A DNA stretch of 64,000 nucleotides, from assembly GCA_949296645.1 (NCBI GenBank), contig CASFPH010000002.1, positions 62,001 to 126,000 on the forward strand. The letters run 5' to 3'. Below are positions 36,219 through 43,757 of the stretch, one piece after another. The translations under genes were made by a program, and so were the position numbers. Source of the DNA: an uncultured Bacteroidales bacterium (GTDB taxonomy: Bacteria > Bacteroidota > Bacteroidia > Bacteroidales > UBA932). The notes under the pieces were generated by a model. It was not told the origin of the DNA and ran no database searches. It was given only the letters and a program-made list of their open reading frames with translations. Each line of letters opens with the position of its first letter. The stretch's first letter is position 1.

Positions 36219-36306
36219 AATCGTAATATTTAAAAGGTTAATTGACTCAAAAATAAAAATATTACCCCATAAAATCAACCCGAATTTGGTTCAATCCGGT
36301 TCAATT
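36140..36306 (-). repeat. Direct repeat copy 2: promoter, leader and signal peptide of module B
   Basis: Matches 32886-33052 at 166 of 167 positions by eye. Offset between copies is 3254 bases, the length of one module. Such identity beside diverged coding regions suggests a recent duplication or gene conversion limited to this part. Confidence 0.9.
36248..36278 (-). promoter_or_regulatory. Promoter of module B
   Basis: Same elements as module A: TTG (36278-36276), 20-base spacer and TATTTTTG (36255-36248) on the minus strand, 29 bases before the ATG at 36218. Confidence 0.6.
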
Positions 36307-36364
36307 TCACATTACTGTGACACCGCCCTTACAATTAAATCTGTTCGGCACTAAAAACACTGCC

Positions 36365-37876
36365 CTACAGATACAGCGGACCATCGAAACCGAGCGGCAG
36401 TCCGAGCAACACCCATGCTACAAGAATCAATATCCAGACAAGCAGGAAGAACACCGTGTAAGGAATCATAAGCGATATTATGGTTCCGATACCGTACTTC
36501 TCGTCATATTTCTGGGCGTATGTCACTATAAGCGCGAAATAGCTCATCATCGGGGTAATCACGTTCGTGACCGAGTCGCCGACCCTGAAGGCAGCCTGGG
36601 TAAGTCCCGGATGAAAATCCAACAGCATGAACATAGGCACGAATACAGGGGCGAGGATAGCCCACTTTGCTGATGCGCTGCCCATGAAAAGGTTGAGGAA
36701 CGCCGAGAGTACCACGAACGATATTATCAGAGGTATTCCGGTGAAGCCCACGCTCTTGAGGAATTCAGCTCCGTCGATGGCCAGAATCAGACCAAGATTG
36801 CTGTAGTTGAACCAGTATATGAACTGCGCGGCGAAGAACACAAGAACGATATATCCGCCAAGACCTTTCATGGACGATGTCATGTGCTTCATCACATCCT
36901 TGTCGTTCTTTATCGTGCCTACGATTATACCGTATGTAAGGCCCGGCACGAAGAACAGGAGCATAAGTCCGACAACTATACCGGAGAAGAACGGGGACTT
37001 GAGTATACCGCCCGTCTCGGGATCACGCAGAAGCCCGTCTTCCGGAATTACGGTCCATGCCATAAGGGCGCAGAACAGAAGAGTCATGATACCGGCCCAT
37101 CTGAGACCTTTTTTCTCTACAGGAGATATCTCCTCCACTTCAAGCGGCTGGGTATTTCCGGTATATGCCCCGAGCCGCGGCTCGATGACCTTCTCGGTAA
37201 CCCATGTACCGACAATGACCACCATGATTGCCGAAACCACCATAAAAAAATAGTTGACCATCGGATTGATATGCATTTCAGGATCGATGATCTGAGCAGC
37301 GGAAGTTGACAGTCCGGCAAGAATAGGGTCTACCGAACCTATCAGGAAGTTGGAACCGAATCCCGCGCTCACACCGCAGAATGCAGCCGCGAAACCGGCC
37401 ATTGGATTCCTGCCGAGAGCATGGAAAATCATGGCTCCAAGCGGAATAAGAATGACATATCCAACCTCGGAAGCAAGATGTGAAAATATGCCGGCCACTA
37501 TGATTGCCGCAGTAACCACTTTTTTAGGAGCACCCAGGACAAGCTGGCGCACAAGCACTGTAAAGAGACCTGAACCTTCCGCCACACCTATACCTATCAT
37601 TATCACAAGCACAAGGCCGAGCGGAGGGAATTTTACAAAATTATGCTCCACATTTGTGTATATCCACCTTATCCCTTCTGCGCTGAAAAGATTCTTGGCC
37701 TCTACCACTTCACCGGTAGCAGGGTGAACAGCTGAAAGATCACACAACGAAGCTATCCATGAAACTACGCCCACAAGCAGGGCCATCATAAGAAAAAGAG
37801 TTGCCGGATGGGGAAGTTTGTTGCCTGCTCTTTCTATTCCATCCAGCACCGATGCAAAACGGCTTTTTTTAGTCAT
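36365..37876 (-). CDS. abgT: AbgT-family transporter
   Basis: The 503-aa protein has about twelve hydrophobic segments and the AbgT patterns RAGNKLPHPATLFLMMALLV, GIGVAEGSGLF, SHLASEVGYVILIPLGAMIF and SVDPILAGLSTSAAQI. Family members import p-aminobenzoyl-glutamate, a folate breakdown product, and some export sulfonamides; which applies here is open. It stands alone between module B and radA and starts 138 bases from the divergent radA start. Confidence 0.9.
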   Translation of the reverse strand: MTKKSRFASVLDGIERAGNKLPHPATLFLMMALLVGVVSWIASLCDLSAVHPATGEVVEAKNLFSAEGIRWIYTNVEHNFVKFPPLGLVLVIMIGIGVAEGSGLFTVLVRQLVLGAPKKVVTAAIIVAGIFSHLASEVGYVILIPLGAMIFHALGRNPMAGFAAAFCGVSAGFGSNFLIGSVDPILAGLSTSAAQIIDPEMHINPMVNYFFMVVSAIMVVIVGTWVTEKVIEPRLGAYTGNTQPLEVEEISPVEKKGLRWAGIMTLLFCALMAWTVIPEDGLLRDPETGGILKSPFFSGIVVGLMLLFFVPGLTYGIIVGTIKNDKDVMKHMTSSMKGLGGYIVLVFFAAQFIYWFNYSNLGLILAIDGAEFLKSVGFTGIPLIISFVVLSAFLNLFMGSASAKWAILAPVFVPMFMLLDFHPGLTQAAFRVGDSVTNVITPMMSYFALIVTYAQKYDEKYGIGTIISLMIPYTVFFLLVWILILVAWVLLGLPLGFDGPLYL

Positions 37877-37926
37877 ACGGTAATATTTAGTAGTTGGTTA
37901 ATAATGTCAGTCGTCTGCAAGTGACG

Positions 37927-37934
37927 CAAAGATA
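37927..37934 (-). promoter_or_regulatory. Bacteroidota -7 box for abgT
   Basis: The minus strand reads TATCTTTG, matching TAnnTTTG, 50 bases before the abgT ATG. The -33 element is weak. The rest of the 37877-38014 gap shows nothing else that I recognise. Confidence 0.4.
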
Positions 37935-38014
37935 ACAACCTGCTGAAAAATCTTTGCTAACTTAGCGGCTGTATCCTGAACAAAACTTAACTATTTAACA
38001 AAATCTTAACAATT

Positions 38015-39382
38015 ATGGCAAAAACGAAGAGCGTATGGTTCTGCAGTTCATGTGGAAACGAAAGCAGCAAGTGGATGGGACAATGCCCTACCTGCGGGAA
38101 ATGGAATACCATGGTGGAAGAAAAGATTGCCAGGGGGAAAAATGCCGGCGAATCAAGAAGAGGATTCATAAACGTCACGACACCAGCTCCGGCATCACTT
38201 AGGGAAATTGCTCTTCAGAATGAAAGCCGCATGTCTCTCGGAAGTGCTGAAACGGACAGGCTTCTCGGAGGAGGAATAGTAGAGGGCTCCCTTATCCTCA
38301 TTGGAGGAGAACCTGGTATAGGCAAATCCACCCTTTCCCTCCAGATTCCTCTTCAATGTCCCTCTGTCAGGACTCTGTATGTATCGGGAGAGGAAAGTCC
38401 GAGACAAATAAAACTGAGAGCTCAAAGGCTTGGCGGAAACGACAGCAACTGCTATGTAATGAGTGAAACACTGATTGAAAACATACTTGAAAAGACTAAG
38501 GAAAACAAACCGGATCTTCTTATTGTAGATTCGGCACAGACCATCTACAGCGAAGGAATAGAATCTTCTCCAGGTTCAGTATCCCAGGTAAGGGAATGTG
38601 CTGCAATGCTGTTGAGATACGCCAAGGAAAGCGGAACTCCGGTCATCCTGATAGGACATATAACCAAGGACGGAATGCTTGCCGGGCCGAAAGTACTGGA
38701 ACATATAGTCGATGTCGTGCTGCAGTTTGAAGGTGATTCCAGAAATACATACAGAATACTCAGAAGCATAAAGAACCGATTCGGCTCAACATCAGAGATT
38801 GCCGTGTTCGAAATGACAGGAAAAGGACTCAGGGAAGTCACCAATCCTTCCGAAATGCTGATTCCGATGCATGAAGAAAATCTGAGCGGAATAGCTGTAG
38901 GAGCGATGATGGACGGAACGAGACCTTTCCTTATCGAGACACAGGCTCTGGTCAGTTCGGCAGCCTATGGCACCCCGCAGAGGTCGGCCACAGGTTTTGA
39001 CGTAAAAAGAATGAACATGCTGCTTGCCGTCCTTGAAAAGAGAGCGGGATTCAAGCTTGCGGCGAAAGACGTGTTCCTGAATATGGCGGGAGGACTGAAA
39101 GTAAACGACCCGGCAATAGACCTGGCCGTAGTCTCCGCTATCCTCTCCTCCAACTTCGACTTTGCCATACCAGCCGAATATTGTTTTGCGGCAGAAGTAG
39201 GGCTGAGCGGAGAAATAAGGCCCGTAAGCCAGATTGACAGAAGAATTTCCGAAGCCGAAAAACTGGGCTACAAAAGGATTTTCATATCGTCATACAACAG
39301 GGACGGATTACGAAAATACGACAAAATAGATATCATACCGGTATCGGCCATAACTGAACTGTGCCGGCAACTCTTCAAATAG
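38015..39382 (+). CDS. radA: DNA repair protein RadA
   Basis: RadA is a RecA-related helicase acting in branch migration during recombination. The 455-aa protein has the N-terminal zinc finger CSSCGNESSKWMGQCPTCG, Walker A GGEPGIGKSTLS near residue 94, the RadA-specific KNRFG motif (near 250) and a C-terminal Lon-protease-like domain with GLSGEIRPV. The C-terminus converges on the broken barrel gene of module C. An 8-bp inverted repeat (TGTGCCGG/CCGGCACA, 39360-39396) spans the stop but has no T-run. Confidence 0.95.
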   Translation: MAKTKSVWFCSSCGNESSKWMGQCPTCGKWNTMVEEKIARGKNAGESRRGFINVTTPAPASLREIALQNESRMSLGSAETDRLLGGGIVEGSLILIGGEPGIGKSTLSLQIPLQCPSVRTLYVSGEESPRQIKLRAQRLGGNDSNCYVMSETLIENILEKTKENKPDLLIVDSAQTIYSEGIESSPGSVSQVRECAAMLLRYAKESGTPVILIGHITKDGMLAGPKVLEHIVDVVLQFEGDSRNTYRILRSIKNRFGSTSEIAVFEMTGKGLREVTNPSEMLIPMHEENLSGIAVGAMMDGTRPFLIETQALVSSAAYGTPQRSATGFDVKRMNMLLAVLEKRAGFKLAAKDVFLNMAGGLKVNDPAIDLAVVSAILSSNFDFAIPAEYCFAAEVGLSGEIRPVSQIDRRISEAEKLGYKRIFISSYNRDGLRKYDKIDIIPVSAITELCRQLFK

Positions 39383-39397
39383 AGCGTACCGGCACAA

Positions 39398-41414
39398 TCA
39401 TCTTGCATTCCCGAACTTCCACTCGAACGAAAGAGTATAGAAGTTAGTGACAACATTGCCGTACCTGTTCTGTATATACCTGTCGTTCATCACAGTAGAA
39501 ACAAAGTTCCTGCTGCCTAAAACATCGTACGCATTAATGGCCAGACGGGCGGTCCTGTTTTTGAAAAGCCATACTCCTGCGGAAAAACCCAGCACGTTGT
39601 TTACAAAATCCTTTCCTTCAACAGCGCTGTGCTGCCAATGGAAGATATACGAACCTGTCATATTGACTCTTTTTAATATGTCCCATCTCGCATCCAGCGT
39701 CAGATATTCGGAATACATGGAATAATCATAACCGGAAGAGGTTCTGTTGAACATACCCTTGAAATCGCTCTTCAGGTCGGCCCTGAATTTTGAAGAGAAG
39801 TTGGTGGAGATGTCCATTCCGAATCGTGCATTGTGGGCACCGCTCTTCAGGAATTCCGAATTCACGGAATTCTGCTCGACAGAATACGAGTAGTCGGCAT
39901 TTGTCCTTACGACTGACAGCGATCCGATTTTGAACGACAGGGAAAGTTCCGCACCTACGGAAGGCGTATTCCTGCCGTTGATCATCTTCAGTACGTTCCA
40001 CCGGGGAGTACCTCGTATCCGTCATGCTCCGCAAGCACTGTCCCGTCCCTGTAATAAGTCCTGTCATATACGAAAGGATTCATCCTGAGTGCCGTAAAGA
40101 CCCTGAGGGAAAGGGACGTACTGTTTTTGAACATGAACCTTTCACCTACACTCAACGAATAGGATGAAGAGGGTCTGAGTGATGGATTGCCTATTGTAAC
40201 GGACATCGGGTCAGTGTCCTCTATCCACCGACCGAAATTCCTGTAATCCGTCACTTCACTTGAAGACGAGAAGTTGACCGAGAGTGTATTGACTCCGCTA
40301 AGCTTGCGGCTCCAGGAGACAGATGGCAGGAGAGAATGGAATATCTTTTCAGTACTGTTCTGTATCGGCAGGTTCTCTCCTACATTGAAATATATGCCGG
40401 AATACTCCAAACCGAACATGAGCCTGTTTACGCCGGACGTATATGCCGCTGATACCTTTTCCGAAAAGTCGGCACGTCTTATATCAATATCTCCGGAACG
40501 GAATCTGTCGGTTTCACCTGTAAACGCATCCACCGCCAGTTCATACTGTGAATTGTCCGAATATTTCACATCGGTCAGCAAAGAGAGCCTCCATCTTTCA
40601 TAATTGAGATTGAACGCAAGGGACGGAGATACCGAATACGATGGGGTACCGTTTTTGATGGAAAGCACATCTATCTCCTTCACACCCGATATGACAGTAT
40701 CCCTTCTTACTGACGTACCGAAACTCCTGTCCACATCCGAATAGAGTGAAAATTCCATTGAATGCCTGCCCAGCTTCCTCTTGAAGTCAAATGACGGTGA
40801 AATGCTGAATGCGGAAGACTTGTTTACGCTTTCATTCACTGTAGTATTGAGGGCAATGCCGTCAACACCTCCGGCTGCATTGAGCGAACCGGAAAGCATT
40901 TTCTCGAAATCCTTGAAAGTAACTACATTTATGACCCTTCTCTTTGAGGCGTTTTTTCCGTGGAGGATTTCAGCCTCCCCGTCCTCTTCTTCGTACGAAT
41001 ATATACCTGCCGCATCCTCCACCACTATCTCAGTCAAAGGCTTGAGCACATCGTCCCCGAAAAGCAGCTTTCCGTTGACGTAGGTCCTTGAAACCGTCTT
41101 TCCCGCAATCACCACACTCCCGTTGTCCGTGACCTCTACACCTGGCATACGTTTCAGTATCTCCAGTACGGGATCCCCGTGCATCGTCTTCACGGCTTTC
41201 GGGAAAAACAGTATGGAATCCCCCACCGGAAACGCCTTCACCTGCAGCCCCTTTTCCGTAGAGACAAGCCTGTTTATCACGGCTCCTGGAATGGGTTCAC
41301 CGCTGAGCGAATCAACGACAGTTCCCGTATAGCGCGCCTCATAGCTGACATATGTCTGTGAAAAAAAAGCAGGGCAGGAATGAAAAGCAGAAGTACTACA
41401 GAGAATATTTTCAT
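39398..41414 (-). pseudogene. Module C outer-membrane protein gene, frameshifted and internally deleted
   Basis: Homologous to the module A and B barrels. The likely start is ATG at 41414 (MKIFSVVLLLFIPALLFF), but an 8-A run at 41361-41368 puts the signal peptide out of frame with SQTYVSYEARYTGTVVDS. A second frameshift lies near 39994/39995: the frame stops at GYEVLPGGTY, and one inserted base would restore PGGTVLKMINGRN, aligning with PGATVSTFVNGNV of module A. Compared with A and B, about 70 residues are missing between VKAFP and GDSILFFP and about 150 after AAGGVDG, both in frame. The C-terminal part (39398-39985) is otherwise intact and ends SFEWKFGNAR. Confidence 0.82.
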
Positions 41415-41471
41415 ATAAAGCCATTATTTCTTAACCTATATGAAAAGTAACGACTTCATCTGGCCGGTCTT

Positions 41472-41783
41472 TTAAGAAAAATATATTTTAATATATGCAC
41501 TTGAATAAACCTTAACTCCAATAGCTACAGGGAATTTTGCATCAACAGGGACAGTATCATGTTCCATAGGAACTTCACTATTAGGATCGTTAACAACCAT
41601 CCAAGTATAGCCACATTCACAGGTAGGATATACACGAAATCTAACATAATAGCCATCTTCGGGATTACCACCTTCATCATAAATGTCTATAACAGCACAC
41701 GAAGCCTCTATCTTTCTTGCGTCCGCATCATATGAAATAAACATTCCCAATACTACAAATAATAAAACAACAAACTTTTTCAT
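41472..41783 (-). CDS. Module C small secreted protein
   Basis: The 103-aa product starts with a signal peptide, MKKFVVLLFVVLGMFISYDA, and has an intact frame. The mature part contains CECGY and an earlier single Cys, and the segment EHDTVPVDAKFPVAIG corresponds to the VPVD region of module A. It is the shortest of the three, lacking a segment before the end. It lies 57 bases upstream of the broken barrel gene, a wider gap than the 5 bases in modules A and B. No known family is recognised. Confidence 0.62.
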   Translation of the reverse strand: MKKFVVLLFVVLGMFISYDADARKIEASCAVIDIYDEGGNPEDGYYVRFRVYPTCECGYTWMVVNDPNSEVPMEHDTVPVDAKFPVAIGVKVYSSAYIKIYFS

Positions 41784-41797
41784 AGTGTTAATTGGAA

Positions 41798-41805
41798 CAA
41801 ATATA
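41798..41805 (-). promoter_or_regulatory. Bacteroidota -7 box for module C
   Basis: The minus strand reads TATATTTG, matching TAnnTTTG, 14 bases before the ATG at 41783. It is unrelated in sequence to the module A/B promoter repeat. The -33 region would lie at the end of prmC and is not convincing. Confidence 0.4.
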
Positions 41806-41825
41806 ATAATTTTCCTGATAAAATC

Positions 41826-42713
41826 CTATCTGCAGAACAGAATCCTCTCCTTGCCGAAAATATCCTTCCTTACTTCCGACCTGAGCCCCGCTTTTATGAA
41901 AAGCTCCGCAGTCCGTGCGCCAAATGCCTCGTTGATCTCAAAACATGCTATTCCGCCGGGTGCAAGCAGCTCTGCCGTGCAGAATGCGATGGCGCGGTAG
42001 AAGAGCAGAGGATCGGCATCAGGCACGAAAAGGGCCATTTCCGGCTCATAATCAAGCACATTCCTGTGCATCATAGTCCTTTCCGAATCACGTACATACG
42101 GAGGATTGCTGACTATAAGGTCAAATTTCCCCACACCGGCAACTGCAGCTATACTTCCGCTGAGGGTTGGATCCAGCACATCGGCCTTTATGAAATGCGG
42201 ACGGTTGACACAGATGTTCTGCGTTCCGGCTATTTCAAGAGCCGCATCCGACAGGTCCACGGCAAATACGGAGGCACCAGGAAATTCGGCGGCAAAAGAC
42301 CATGCCAGGCATCCGGAACCTGTGCACAGGTCCAGTATCCTCAACCCTTTGCCTGAAAGATCACCGGTTTCCGCATTAAGGCCGCGCAAACCGGATACAG
42401 CCATCATGAAAAGCTCCTCGGTTTCCGGTCTCGGTATAAGCACCCCTTCGCGCACCTTGAATATATGGCCTGCAAACTCCGCTTCACCGGTAACATACTG
42501 GTATGGTCTGTAAGAAAGCATCTGTTCCAGGGCGGAAACGAAATTCCTGCACTGCACTTCCGGAAGCTCCCTGTCCGGTTCGGTAATCAGCGTATAGGAA
42601 GGCATACCGAAAAAATGCGAGAAGAGATTTGAAGCCAGTGACTTCGCCTCCCTTCCCTCATATATCTGCAGCAGACCGTCTTCAGCCTTACGGAAAGCAT
42701 CCTTTACTGTCAT
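41826..42713 (-). CDS. prmC: Peptide chain release factor N5-glutamine methyltransferase
   Basis: PrmC methylates the Gln of the GGQ motif in release factors RF1 and RF2. The 295-aa protein has an N-terminal helical domain, VREGVLIPRPETEELF near residue 93, the S-adenosylmethionine motif ILDLCTGSGCLAW and the catalytic VSNPPYVRDSE near residue 205. It lies 14 bases downstream of ddl on the same strand, with PBP1A further upstream, forming a minus-strand group. Confidence 0.95.
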   Translation of the reverse strand: MTVKDAFRKAEDGLLQIYEGREAKSLASNLFSHFFGMPSYTLITEPDRELPEVQCRNFVSALEQMLSYRPYQYVTGEAEFAGHIFKVREGVLIPRPETEELFMMAVSGLRGLNAETGDLSGKGLRILDLCTGSGCLAWSFAAEFPGASVFAVDLSDAALEIAGTQNICVNRPHFIKADVLDPTLSGSIAAVAGVGKFDLIVSNPPYVRDSERTMMHRNVLDYEPEMALFVPDADPLLFYRAIAFCTAELLAPGGIACFEINEAFGARTAELFIKAGLRSEVRKDIFGKERILFCR

Positions 42714-42727
42714 TATCCGATCAATTA

Positions 42728-43708
42728 TTACTTTATATTATCAATCAGGACATTGAAGAACCCATCCAAATCCATGCCGCTTACCTCGACCTGTCTCGGC
42801 ACAATGCTCATCTTCGTCATGCCGGGCACGGTATTCATTTCAAGGAAATATATCTTGTCTCCGTCAACAATATAGTCTATCCTCACAAGGCCGCTGCATC
42901 CAAGATACCTGTAGATTTTCTCCGATGCACTCTGTATCGCAGCCGTAAGCTCGTGTGAAATTTGTGCCGGACACACCTCATCCGATTTGCCGAGATATTT
43001 AGCCTCATAATCGAAGAATTCATTTCCTGAAATGATTTCAGTAACAGGAAGGACAACTACTCGGCCTTTATCACAATAGACTCCATTGGAAAATTCCCTT
43101 CCCGGTATGAACTGCTCGACAAGCACCCTGCGTCCTTCACGGAATGCGGATTCTACGGCGGCCTCAAGGTCTTCCACTCTCTTCACTTTGGTCACTCCGA
43201 AGCTGCTACCGCCGTCAGTAGGCTTCACGAAAAGGGGCAACCCGAGTTCCGACACAATATCCTTCGCACTCCAGCTGTCGCCTTTATTTATCAGACGTTC
43301 GCCTGCCAGAAGCACTCCTGACTCCTTCAGGTATGATTTGCATGCATATTTGTCAAATGTTATGGCAGAGACGAACGAAGAGCAGGTGTTGAACGGTATA
43401 CCCATCATCTCGAAATAAGCCTGCATAAGCCCGTTCTCACCAGGAGTACCATGAATCATTATATATGCCATGTCGAATTTGATCTTTTTTCCTCCTACGG
43501 TTACAGAAAAATCCGACTTGTCGACCTCTACCGGTTCCCCGTACCCCTGAAGAGTCCAGCTTGCACCCTTCTGGAGAATCTCGAATACCTCATATCTGTT
43601 TCTGTCAATTCTTGAAGCGACATGCTTTCCGCTTTTTACGGAAATATCATGTTCAGAAGAATCACCGCCGTAAATCAAAGCAATCTTCTTTCTTTCATCA
43701 CAGTTCAT
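42728..43708 (-). CDS. ddl: D-alanine--D-alanine ligase
   Basis: Ddl makes the D-Ala-D-Ala dipeptide of peptidoglycan precursors in the cytoplasm. The frame opens at 43819, but the conserved start is MNCDERKKIALIYGG at 43708, giving 326 aa. ATP-grasp features include GGDSSEHDIS, a glycine-rich loop PTDGGSSFGVTKV, EQFIPGREFSNGV and YFLEMNTVPGMTKMS. The active-site residue pattern is that of true Ddl rather than a D-lactate ligase, as far as can be told by eye. It is downstream of the PBP1A gene. Confidence 0.94.
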   Translation of the reverse strand: MNCDERKKIALIYGGDSSEHDISVKSGKHVASRIDRNRYEVFEILQKGASWTLQGYGEPVEVDKSDFSVTVGGKKIKFDMAYIMIHGTPGENGLMQAYFEMMGIPFNTCSSFVSAITFDKYACKSYLKESGVLLAGERLINKGDSWSAKDIVSELGLPLFVKPTDGGSSFGVTKVKRVEDLEAAVESAFREGRRVLVEQFIPGREFSNGVYCDKGRVVVLPVTEIISGNEFFDYEAKYLGKSDEVCPAQISHELTAAIQSASEKIYRYLGCSGLVRIDYIVDGDKIYFLEMNTVPGMTKMSIVPRQVEVSGMDLDGFFNVLIDNIK

Positions 43709-43757
43709 TTTCAAATATCTCCTTATTAAAAAACACTCATAATCCGGGACCTTGGAA

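Noticed and set aside
39360-39396. Inverted repeat over the radA stop as a terminator
   Set aside because: The 8-bp stem is perfect, but the loop is 21 bases and no T-run follows on either strand.
39988-40010. Programmed ribosomal frameshift in the module C barrel gene
   Set aside because: No slippery heptamer or downstream structure is evident at the shift, and another frameshift plus deletions exist in the same gene.
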